From an uncultured Collinsella sp. (GTDB taxonomy: Bacteria > Actinomycetota > Coriobacteriia > Coriobacteriales > Coriobacteriaceae), in the NCBI GenBank assembly GCA_900541045.1, contig UQID01000013.1, forward strand, positions 1 to 60,582: a stretch of DNA of 60,582 nt. The letters run 5' to 3'. This document shows, in pieces, positions 40,544-48,601 of this stretch; the stretch's first letter is position 1; each line of letters begins with the position of its first letter. The position numbers and the translations under genes were made by a program. The notes under the pieces were generated by a model. It had not been told where the DNA came from. It searched no databases and saw nothing but the letters and a program-made list of their open reading frames with translations.

Positions 40544-41199
40544 GGCTCCCAGGGGCAGGGGGCTTCGATGTGGATGTGCTCGCCGGTAACGGGATGCGTG
40601 AAGGACACGCTGTGGGCGTGGAGCATCAGGCCGCAGGGGCGCGGCGTTCCGTACAGGTCGTCGCCAACCAGGGGGTGATGCTCGCTGGCCAGGTGCACAC
40701 GGATCTGGTGTTTGCGGCCGGTGAGCAGCTCGACATCGATATACGAACGCGTGGGCAGGCCTCGGCGGCTCTTAAGGCGCTTGAGCACCTTGACGCGCGT
40801 CTGAGACGGCTTGCCGCTGGCGCCGACGCGCATCTTGCGGCTATCGTGGCGGTCGCGGGCGATGGGCTTGTTGATGAGCTTCTCGTTCCAGTCGATCTTA
40901 CCCTCGGCGAGCGCCAGATAGTGCTTTTCGAATGCGTGGTCGATGACCATCTGGTCAAAGGCGGGCTGCGTCTGTTTGTCGAGCGAAAACAGCACCACGC
41001 CGGTGGTGTTGCGGTCCAAGCGGTTGAGCGGTTGCATGTCAGTCGCAGCAAAGCCGTCGCCCATGGCCAGCAGCAGGTCGCTGGCGTAGTCGGTAAGCGT
41101 GCGCTCGCCGGTGCCGTCACCGTGGACGATCATGCCGGCGGGCTTGTCGATGGCCATGAGCCAAGCGTCGCAGTAGAGGACTTGAGGTTCTTCGTTCAC
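40540..41199 (-). CDS. RluA family pseudouridine synthase
   Basis: 219 residues from ATG 41199. Catalytic motif II reads NRLDRNTTGVVLF (usual HRLDRxTSG) with the conserved Asp. Motif I is ...DKPAGMIVHGDG, and the C-terminal IDVELLTGRKHQIRVHLA is typical. No S4 domain is present. It isomerises uridine in rRNA or tRNA; the target site cannot be assigned. It lies 15 bases after the U32 peptidase gene, in the same direction, so the two may be one transcript. Confidence 0.9.
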   Translation of the reverse strand: MNEEPQVLYCDAWLMAIDKPAGMIVHGDGTGERTLTDYASDLLLAMGDGFAATDMQPLNRLDRNTTGVVLFSLDKQTQPAFDQMVIDHAFEKHYLALAEGKIDWNEKLINKPIARDRHDSRKMRVGASGKPSQTRVKVLKRLKSRRGLPTRSYIDVELLTGRKHQIRVHLASEHHPLVGDDLYGTPRPCGLMLHAHSVSFTHPVTGEHIHIEAPCPWEP

Positions 41200-41214
41200 G
41201 TGTAAGCCTTTCGG

Positions 41215-43707
41215 TTAGCTGATTCCCACAAACATGCAGCCCGAGGTCGCCCCGCGTAGGCGGGCGGCGGGCTTGCGGCCGGCTTGAGCCGCCTCGACGG
41301 CGCGACGGACGCGAGCGACGGCACGGCCAATCTCATCGGCCTCGAGCAGGGTTCCGTCAACCATGAGACGACGCACGCCGGCATTGAGCAGCTGAGGAAC
41401 CTGCGGTGTGAGGTCGATGGCGTAGGCGTCGTACAAGCGAGAGCGGCCGTGGATGTCGGTGCGGACGGGCATGACCTTTCCGTCGATATTCTTGAGCGAG
41501 AGCTTGCGGGCACGCAGGCGGCAGTTGGCACAATCGTGGATGCAGCCGTTGGCAACCTGCAGAATGCAATGCTCGCTTGTCATGACGCGCGGGCGGCCAA
41601 AGACGGTGATGCCCAGAGCCGCGGGCGCGGCGGCTCCGAGCGAGACAATCTCGTCGAGTGTGATCTCGGGCGAGAGCCAAAACGCACCGGCTCCGCGCCC
41701 GGCAAGCGCCTCCATGCAGGGCGTGTTGTGCACCGGCAGGCAAGAGCGAATCTCGGCCGTGGCGCCGGCATGCGCGGCTACGGCGAGCTCGGAGATATTG
41801 CCGACGGCGACGGTGGCTCCGGCATTGATCCAGGGATCGACGCGTACGTGGTCAACGGCGCGGCAGACCTCGTCGAGTACGGGTACGATGCCCTGCTCAA
41901 ATGCATCGGCGGGGGAGACACCGGCGGCCTCGAGCGCATCGGTGGTCATATAGATGCGCGTGGCGCCCTCGGCACGAGCTGCCTCGGCGGCTTCGAGCGT
42001 GTTGACGGTGGCGCAGATCTGCGGCTCGTCGCGGTAGTGCTCGGGCATGGGTCGCGTACATTTGTCGAGCACCGGCAACTCGAGCGTTTTCTCGCGCTCC
42101 TCGTACGGTGCCAGAATGGCCTCTTCCAGCGCCTTACAAGCGGCGGCGCGCACCTTGTGCACGGCGGAAAAGCCCATACCGCAGCCGGCGTCGAGCGAAA
42201 CGTCAAAGCTTGCGGCCTCAAAGGGAGAGGAGCCCATGCGCCCGACGTGCTCAACCAGATCGGATGCCTCGACGGCGCGGGTCTTGGCGGCCTCGACGGT
42301 GAAGCCCGTGGCGGTGGCGGTGAGCGCGGGGTTGTCACAGCAGGTGAGTGTGACAGTAAACGGCTCGCCCAGGCGCGCCACGACGGACACGTCAACAGCT
42401 CGGCGGCGCAGCACATCGCGCTTGAGCGCGGCGCCAGCGGCGTCGATGGCGCGCTGACTGCGAATCACGCGGACGCGGCAGCCCTCGGGCATGCTGCGGG
42501 GCACGCGGCACTCAATGATGTCACCGGCGGCGGCATCATCGGCGGCAATGGTGGTCAGGAACTGGTCAAACTCGTTATCGTGGCGAAGCTCCAGCAGGTC
42601 GCCCTTGCCCACGGGCTCAAACAACTCAATGCGGGCGATGGCGGCGCGCCGACGGCGGTCGTCGGGCTTGAGGCCGCGCACATCGCGGTTGGCCAGACGG
42701 CTGCCCAGTACCGTGCCTACGATCTGGCCGCGGTTGTTGGAACGCTCATAGCTCATCATCTCGTCGCCCGAGGTGCCGTCCTGATAGGCGTGCGTAAAGT
42801 CGCGGTTGAAGCAGCGCTTGAGCTGGCGCTGGCGGGCGGCTACCTCGTCCTTATCTACGGCGACCCCGGCCAGCATGTCATCAATCTGGTGACGATACAC
42901 ATCGACGATGGAATACACGTAATCGGGGGCCTTCATGCGGCCCTCGAGCTTGAGCGATGCGGCGCCGGCGTCATACAGACGGCGAACAAGCTGCGACGTG
43001 TTGGTGTCGCGCGGGCACAGCGCGCGCTCGCGACCGGCAGGGGAGAGCGAGCGGCCGTTCTCGTCGATCAGCTCGTAGGGCAGGCGGCAGGGCTGGGCGC
43101 ACATGCCGCGGTTGGCCGAGCGGCCCGCCATGGCAAAGCTCGAAAGCAGGCACAGGCCCGAGTAGCAAAAGCAGATGGCACCGTGGCTAAAGACCTCGAG
43201 GTCCACATCGGGCGCGGCGTTGTGAATGGCGGCGATCTCGTCGATGGAGAGCTCGCGCGAGAGAGTCACGCGGTCGGCGCCCTGCTCACGGCACCAAAGG
43301 GTTCCGCGGTCGTCGTGGATGTTCGCCTGGGTCGAGATATGTGTCTCGATGTCGGGCATGGTGCGCTTGACCTCAAAGAACAGGCCCCAGTCCTGGATAA
43401 TGAAGGCGTCGGCGCCCAGCGTGGAGCAGCGATGGATGAGTTGCAGCGCATCGCCCATCTCGGACTGTTTGATGACGATGTTTACCGTGACGTAGACGCG
43501 CGACCCGGCTAGATGCGCGGCGCGGCAGGCTTGCTCAAAGGCCTCGTCGGTAAAGTTGGTGGCCTTGCGGCGGGCGTTGAAGCTGCCCATGCCGCAGTAG
43601 ATGGCGTCTGCCCCGGCGGCGAGTGCGGCGGCAAAGGGCTCGGGCCCTCCGGCGGGCGCCAAAAGCTCGGGTCTGCGGTTGGTGGTTCGACTGGCGGTTG
43701 CGGTCAT
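41215..43707 (-). CDS. Peptidase U32 family protein (RlhA/YhbU-like)
   Basis: 830 residues from ATG 43707. The N-terminal U32 domain has PELLAPAGGPEPFAAALAAG and GADAIYCGMGSFNARRKATN. The cysteine signature is AMAGRSANRGMCAQPCRLPY, followed by LKLEGRMKAPDYV. A long C-terminal part (DUF3656-like region, then a second barrel-like region with CILQVANGCIHDCANCRLRA) makes it about twice the size of the short U32 proteins. Members act as collagenase-like peptidases or, like RlhA, in rRNA hydroxylation with an Fe-S cluster. The conserved cysteines favour the second. Confidence 0.9.
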   Translation of the reverse strand: MTATASRTTNRRPELLAPAGGPEPFAAALAAGADAIYCGMGSFNARRKATNFTDEAFEQACRAAHLAGSRVYVTVNIVIKQSEMGDALQLIHRCSTLGADAFIIQDWGLFFEVKRTMPDIETHISTQANIHDDRGTLWCREQGADRVTLSRELSIDEIAAIHNAAPDVDLEVFSHGAICFCYSGLCLLSSFAMAGRSANRGMCAQPCRLPYELIDENGRSLSPAGRERALCPRDTNTSQLVRRLYDAGAASLKLEGRMKAPDYVYSIVDVYRHQIDDMLAGVAVDKDEVAARQRQLKRCFNRDFTHAYQDGTSGDEMMSYERSNNRGQIVGTVLGSRLANRDVRGLKPDDRRRRAAIARIELFEPVGKGDLLELRHDNEFDQFLTTIAADDAAAGDIIECRVPRSMPEGCRVRVIRSQRAIDAAGAALKRDVLRRRAVDVSVVARLGEPFTVTLTCCDNPALTATATGFTVEAAKTRAVEASDLVEHVGRMGSSPFEAASFDVSLDAGCGMGFSAVHKVRAAACKALEEAILAPYEEREKTLELPVLDKCTRPMPEHYRDEPQICATVNTLEAAEAARAEGATRIYMTTDALEAAGVSPADAFEQGIVPVLDEVCRAVDHVRVDPWINAGATVAVGNISELAVAAHAGATAEIRSCLPVHNTPCMEALAGRGAGAFWLSPEITLDEIVSLGAAAPAALGITVFGRPRVMTSEHCILQVANGCIHDCANCRLRARKLSLKNIDGKVMPVRTDIHGRSRLYDAYAIDLTPQVPQLLNAGVRRLMVDGTLLEADEIGRAVARVRRAVEAAQAGRKPAARLRGATSGCMFVGIS

Positions 43708-44007
43708 ATCCTGCCTTTCAAAATGCTCAGATAATCAAAAGTATAGTGGCGCCGTTGCGGCAGGCGATGCCCGTGCTCCAAGCGGGATAAAGTCTTCAGC
43801 AGCTTGGACTGGCTGCTCCACATGAGAACCGTTCAGCGGTTCGGGGAGACCGTTGGGCGATAAAATATTCTCGCAAGCTGATAATATTCTTGCATCAAAC
43901 AGAAACCTTGAGTACCATCCCAATCAAGCGCGGTGTTCAGACCGAACTGTGCCTCCCGGTGTGAACGCCGCGCTCACGCTTTCTCAACTGATCGTAAGGA
44001 GATAAAC

Positions 44008-44385
44008 ATGAGCAAGACCCTCGTGTCTTCCGATAACGCACCCGCAGCCATCGGCCCGTATTCCCCTGGTATCCAGACCGGCAACATGGTGTTCCTGTCC
44101 GGCCAGCTGGGCATCGACCCCGCAACCGGCAAGATGCCCGAGGGCGTCGAGGCCCAGGCTAAGCAGTCCCTCGCCAACGTCGAGGCCCTGCTGACCGCTG
44201 CCGGCGCTACCTTTGTCGATGTCGTCAAGACCACGGTCTACCTGGCCGACATCGCCGACTTCGCCGCCGTGAACGAGATCTACGCCTCCAAGTTCGAGGC
44301 CCCGTTCCCCGCGCGCAGCGCCTTCCAGGTTGCCGCCCTTCCGGCTGGCGGTCTGGTCGAGATCGAGGTCGTTGCCGCTCTCTAA
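44008..44385 (+). CDS. ridA: RidA family reactive enamine/imine deaminase
   Basis: 125 residues; ATG 44008 with AAGGAGA. The YjgF/RidA core is complete: APAAIGPYSPGIQTGNMVFL, GQLGIDPATGKMP, and the active-site region PARSAFQVAALPAGGLVEIE with the conserved Arg and Glu. It hydrolyses 2-aminoacrylate and similar intermediates made by PLP enzymes. It ends convergent with the YheO-type regulator and shares its terminator. Confidence 0.95.
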   Translation: MSKTLVSSDNAPAAIGPYSPGIQTGNMVFLSGQLGIDPATGKMPEGVEAQAKQSLANVEALLTAAGATFVDVVKTTVYLADIADFAAVNEIYASKFEAPFPARSAFQVAALPAGGLVEIEVVAAL

Positions 44386-44415
44386 GGCGTTGGCCACAAC
44401 TAAACATGACATGCA

Positions 44416-44453
44416 AAAAGACCCTGCAGCGCGTGCGAGCTGCAGGGTCTTTT
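44416..44453. terminator. Bidirectional terminator between ridA and the YheO-type regulator
   Basis: AAAAGACCCTGCAGC pairs perfectly with GCTGCAGGGTCTTTT. It has A-rich and T-rich ends, so it can work on both strands for the two convergent genes. Confidence 0.9.
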
Positions 44454-44497
44454 GTCAAGTGACGGATCGCTTGTGGAGCCGCGCTTCATGTTACCCG

Positions 44498-45154
44498 TTA
44501 GCCCTCCTTGCGAACTTTTTGCAGGTAGCGGTAGACGCTGGGCTCCGAGATACCCAGCGCGGTGGCGGCGCAGGCCACGGCGCCCTTGAGCATGAACACC
44601 CCGTTGCCGTTGAGGTGGCGAATGACGTCCACGCGGTCGCTCTGACCAAGCGACGCCACATCCAGCCCGCGCGTGCTCAGCAACTCGGCAATGCTGCGGT
44701 CGATGAGCTCCTGTGTGGACTCCGAAAGGCTTTCGACCTCGATAGGGGCGGGCTCCGTGCGCGTCGGCGCCGCGTCGAAGCACGCCATGAGCTGCTGCGC
44801 CATGGCGTTGATGGAGCGCACGGTCGAGAGGTCGGTGTTGACGCAGAGCATACCGACGATCTCGTCATTCTCGCGGATAAAGTACGTCGCTGACTCCAAC
44901 GTCTTGCCGCCGGCACCGCGCCCCTCGTAGCCCGTAATAAACGGCAGGTCGCGATACTTGGCGTCGTGCATGATCTTGAGTGCCAGATCGGTGGCGGGAC
45001 CGCCGACCTTGCGGCCGCTCACGATGCCGTTGCGAATATCAACGATGGCGTGGTCGGGATCCGAGAAATCGTGCAGCACGATTTCGCTGTTTTTGCCGAG
45101 TATCTGCTCCAGAAAATCGACCATCGGCAAAAAGCGACGTACGGTCTCGTTCAC
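44498..45154 (-). CDS. YheO-like PAS/HTH transcriptional regulator
   Basis: 218 residues from GTG 45154, with AAGGAG 6 bases before; the frame is open further upstream without a start site. Residues 1-115 are a YheO-like PAS domain (LPMVDFLEQILGKNSEIVLH, VGGPATDLALKIMHD, TYFIRENDEIVGMLCVNTD). Residues ~150-218 are the HTH_22-type domain (GVFMLKGAVACAATALGISE, PSVYRYLQKVRKEG). It diverges from the purine operon across 352 bases and is the obvious candidate to regulate it, sensing a purine or a downstream product. Confidence 0.9.
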   Translation of the reverse strand: MNETVRRFLPMVDFLEQILGKNSEIVLHDFSDPDHAIVDIRNGIVSGRKVGGPATDLALKIMHDAKYRDLPFITGYEGRGAGGKTLESATYFIRENDEIVGMLCVNTDLSTVRSINAMAQQLMACFDAAPTRTEPAPIEVESLSESTQELIDRSIAELLSTRGLDVASLGQSDRVDVIRHLNGNGVFMLKGAVACAATALGISEPSVYRYLQKVRKEG

Positions 45155-45390
45155 GGGCAACTCCTTTGGGTGAAATCGGAAATGTTCATAACAATTTTTT
45201 CTCATGGTAACACGCTGCCCATCATCTCGTATATCCGCAGGTACATTGCGTAATGCAGACGAACGGTAGGAATTTAGCGGTAAACGGTTGACCAAAAGAA
45301 AAGTTAGATGGTATTTTGACCAGACACTTTCCTGACCTGCGGAAATGCGTTATTTCAGCTGAAGAATAGTCTGATAACAAAAAATTATTA

Positions 45391-45409
45391 TTGAGAATGA
45401 GAATCATCT
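45391..45409. promoter_or_regulatory. Fur-like box in the regulator-permease divergent region
   Basis: TTGAGAATGAGAATCATCT at 45391-45409 has the GAGAAT-GAGAAT-CAT array of a Fur box. It lies in the A+T-rich part of the 352-base gap, about 100 bases before the permease start and just before TACGAT, a possible -10. The remainder of the gap has no gene and no riboswitch I recognise. Confidence 0.5.
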
Positions 45410-45506
45410 TTAATACGATATGCAATGAAGGCACAACCTCAACCCCGCACTGCGTCACAATAGAGCGTTAGATGCGAAAACAACTACTTCGAGGATTGGT
45501 GGTCAA

Positions 45507-46901
45507 ATGACCCAGGAGACGGTTACGAACGGCACTGAAGCCCTGTTCACTCGCGAAGGCATGCCTCCCGTTAAGGAAATGATCCCGTGTGCCCTTCAGC
45601 ACGTACTGGCATCGTTTGCCGGCATCATTACCCCGGCGGTCATCATGGCCGGCGTCTACGGCTTTAATAGCCAGCAGAGCACCGACATCATCCAGGTCGC
45701 GCTCATTCTTTCGGCGATCGATACGGCCCTTCAGGCCTTCGCTCCCTTCCGTCGTATCGGCGGCGGCCTGCCCATCGTCATGGGCGTTTCGTTCGCGTTC
45801 CTGCCGGCCCTGCAGGCCATGGGTGCCTCGGGTTTTAGCTTTGGCGCGCTGCTGGGCGGCGAGATTGTCGGCGGTGCCGTCGCGGTCCTCTTTGGTCTGG
45901 CCTACAGCAAGATCAAGTGGCTGTTCCCGCCCGTCGTGACCGGTACGGTCATCTTCTCCATTGGCGTCTCTCTCTATCCCACGGCCGTCAAGTACATGGC
46001 CGGCGGTATGGGTACGCCGCTGTGGGGCACCCCGCAGGCGTGGTGCGTCGCTCTTATCACCTTCGCCGTGGTCTTTGCGCTCGCCAACTTTGGCAAGGGC
46101 ACGCTCAAGCTGGGATCCGTGTTCTTTGGCATGATCGTTGGTATGATCGTCTCCATTCCCTTTGGCATGATCGACTTCTCCAGCGTCGCCACCGCCCAGG
46201 TCTTCGCCCTTCCCAAGCTCATGCCCTATGCGCTCGAGTTTGATCCCGAGGTCTGCATTACCCTCGCCGTCGTGTTCCCCATGGTTGCCATCCAGGTTAT
46301 CGGCGACGTCTCTGCCGCCTGCCTGGGCTCCATCGACCGTATGCCCACCGAGCGCGAGCTCTCCGGCGCTATCGTGTCCCAGGGCCTCACCTCTATGGTC
46401 GGCGGCCTGCTGGGCGGTCTTCCCACCAGCGCCCTTGGCCAGAACGTGGGCATCATCTGCTCCAACAAGGTCGTCAACAAGTGGGTCTTTGTGATCATCG
46501 CGGCCGTCTTTGCCATCGCCGGCCTGTTCCCGCAGCTCTCTGCCGTCCTTTCCGCTATCCCGCAGCCCGTCATCGGCGGCGCGACCGTCGGCGTCTTTGG
46601 CACCATCACCATGAACGGCGTGCGCATGTTCACCCGCGAGGGCCTCACGCAGCGCACTACCACCATCGTCGGTACCTCCGTCGTCTTTGGCCTGGGTATC
46701 TGGATGGCCAGCGGTTGCCTTGCCGGCGAGGGTATGCCCACCTGGGTGCCCACCGTCATCGGCTCCAATGCCGTAACCCCCACCGCCATCATGGCCATTG
46801 TCCTTAACCTGATTCTTCCGCAGACGCCGGTCGTGGCTCAGCACATCGATGCTGCCAAGGACGCTGCCGTGGATCTGGTCTTGCCCGAGAGCAAGAAGTA
46901 A
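45507..46901 (+). CDS. NCS2 nucleobase/cation symporter (xanthine/uric acid permease type)
   Basis: 464 residues; ATG 45507, 14 membrane segments expected. The NCS2 substrate motifs are present: LASFAGIITPAVIMAG near the N-terminus, LGSIDRMPTEREL, and the signature GGLPTSALGQNVGIICSNK, where the Asn in SNK replaces the usual Thr. It brings purine bases or urate in with protons or sodium. As first gene of the ssnA-ygfK-xdh operon it is probably a xanthine, hypoxanthine or urate importer. The next gene is 195 bases away, across a hairpin at 46918-46949 that lacks a T-run. Confidence 0.9.
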   Translation: MTQETVTNGTEALFTREGMPPVKEMIPCALQHVLASFAGIITPAVIMAGVYGFNSQQSTDIIQVALILSAIDTALQAFAPFRRIGGGLPIVMGVSFAFLPALQAMGASGFSFGALLGGEIVGGAVAVLFGLAYSKIKWLFPPVVTGTVIFSIGVSLYPTAVKYMAGGMGTPLWGTPQAWCVALITFAVVFALANFGKGTLKLGSVFFGMIVGMIVSIPFGMIDFSSVATAQVFALPKLMPYALEFDPEVCITLAVVFPMVAIQVIGDVSAACLGSIDRMPTERELSGAIVSQGLTSMVGGLLGGLPTSALGQNVGIICSNKVVNKWVFVIIAAVFAIAGLFPQLSAVLSAIPQPVIGGATVGVFGTITMNGVRMFTREGLTQRTTTIVGTSVVFGLGIWMASGCLAGEGMPTWVPTVIGSNAVTPTAIMAIVLNLILPQTPVVAQHIDAAKDAAVDLVLPESKK

Positions 46902-47096
46902 CCAATTCGGTGCTATTCGTCGGCGGGCGCATCGCCTCGTCCGCCGACGTCATGCGGCGCCAAGCCGCACTTCAAAGGGTTTGTCCCTTTGGTGAAGCGT
47001 TGACGGGAGAGGGCCCGTTTCCGGTGTAGGCCGGCGCTTCGCACTCCGCCATGTCAGAGGTGTCAAACCCCGCCCCTGATGTTGAAGGGAGCATTT

Positions 47097-48452
47097 ATGC
47101 TTCTGGTCGCTAACGGTTCCGTCTTTACCCGCAATGCTCAGGCCCCGTTCATTCCAAACGGTGCGGTCGCCATTGACGGAGATACGATCGTCGAAGTAGG
47201 TCCCGAGTGCGAGCTCAAGGCCAAGTACCCGGATGCCGAGTACGTCGATGCCCAGGGCAACCTCATCATGCCCGGACTCATCAACTGCCACACCCACATC
47301 TACTCGGGTCTGGCCCGCGGCCTTGCCATTAAGGGCTGCAACCCCACCAACTTCCTGGAGAATCTTGAGCAGCAGTGGTGGAAGATCGACGACAATCTGA
47401 CGCTCGACGGCACCAAGGCAAGCGCCTATGCCACGATTCTGGACTCCATTCGCGATGGTGTCACCACGATCTTCGACCACCACGCGAGCTTCTGCGAGAT
47501 CCCGGGAAGCCTCTTTACCATTAAGGATGCAGCTCAGGAGCTGGGCATGCGTTCGTGCCTGTGCTACGAGGTCTCCGATCGCCGCGGCCAGGAAAAATGC
47601 AACCAGGCCATTGCCGAGAACGCCGAATTTGCCCAGTGGGCCGCCAAGGAGCGTCGCGATAACGACAACCATATGATCGCCGCCATGTTTGGCGGACATG
47701 CCACCTTTACGCTTTCGGACGAGACCATGGATAAGATGGCCGAGGCCAACAACGGCCTGACCGGCTTCCACATCCATGTGTGCGAGGGCATGAACGACGT
47801 GTGGGATTCCCGCCTCAACCGCGGCGGCATCAGCCCCGTCGAGCGCCTGCTGCAGCACAACCTGCTGGGTCCCGACACCATGCTGGGCCACTGCATCCAC
47901 GTGACGCCTGCCGAGATGGATATCGTCAAGGAGTCCGGCACCTGGCTCGTCAACAACCCCGAATCCAATATGGGCAACGCCGTGGGCTGCGCCCCCGTGC
48001 TCGAGTTCTTCCGCCGCGGTATTCCCGTGTGCATGGGCACCGATGCCTACACCCACGATATGCTCGAGAGCCTTAAGGTCTTCCTGATCATTCAGCGCCA
48101 CAACGCCGCCATGCCCAACGTGGGCTGGTGCGAGGCCATGACCATGCTGTTCGAGAACAACGCCAAGATGGCGAGCAAGTACTTCGATCGCAAGCTCGGC
48201 GTGCTCGAGGCCGGCGCTGCCGCCGACGTCATCGTCATGGACTACAAGCCCTTTACGCCGCTGAGCGAGGAGAACATCGACGGCCACATGCTCTTTGGCA
48301 TGATGGGTAAAAACTGCCGCACCACCATCATCAACGGCCGCGTCCTGTACAAGGATCGCGAGTTCGTTGGCATTGATGAGGACAAGATCAACGCGTGGAC
48401 CATGGCTGAGTCCAAGAAGCTCTGGAGCACGCTCAACGATCGCACCTACTAA
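47097..48452 (+). CDS. ssnA: SsnA-type putative aminohydrolase
   Basis: 451 residues; ATG 47097 with AAGGGA. It is an amidohydrolase-superfamily TIM barrel: HTHIYSGLARGL (first metal His pair), GFHIHVCEG, LGHCIHV and MGTDAYTHDM (last metal Asp). SsnA is a guanine/hydroxypyrimidine deaminase-like enzyme encoded with selenium-dependent molybdenum hydroxylases in gut anaerobes. Here it lies between the permease and ygfK in one direction. The ring it opens or deaminates is not certain from sequence. Confidence 0.93.
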   Translation: MLLVANGSVFTRNAQAPFIPNGAVAIDGDTIVEVGPECELKAKYPDAEYVDAQGNLIMPGLINCHTHIYSGLARGLAIKGCNPTNFLENLEQQWWKIDDNLTLDGTKASAYATILDSIRDGVTTIFDHHASFCEIPGSLFTIKDAAQELGMRSCLCYEVSDRRGQEKCNQAIAENAEFAQWAAKERRDNDNHMIAAMFGGHATFTLSDETMDKMAEANNGLTGFHIHVCEGMNDVWDSRLNRGGISPVERLLQHNLLGPDTMLGHCIHVTPAEMDIVKESGTWLVNNPESNMGNAVGCAPVLEFFRRGIPVCMGTDAYTHDMLESLKVFLIIQRHNAAMPNVGWCEAMTMLFENNAKMASKYFDRKLGVLEAGAAADVIVMDYKPFTPLSEENIDGHMLFGMMGKNCRTTIINGRVLYKDREFVGIDEDKINAWTMAESKKLWSTLNDRTY

Positions 48453-48601
48453 TTCACAAGTAGATTCACGCGCGTCGGATGTTTCGCCGCATCCGGCGCG
48501 CGTATAGGCGACCTCCGCGGGGTCGCCGGCGCTGTGCTAGCGCTACACCGTATTTGCGCCCGCCGCGCGGTCTCGCCGGGCGTTACAGAGAGGAGCTCAC
48601 T

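Noticed and set aside
45155..45506. Purine riboswitch before the permease
   Set aside because: I could not find the conserved purine-aptamer junction; only the Fur-like box stands out.
46918..46949. Terminator between the permease and ssnA
   Set aside because: The CGTCGGCGG/CCGCCGACG stem has no T-run after it, so it is more likely an mRNA-processing or pause hairpin than an operon end.
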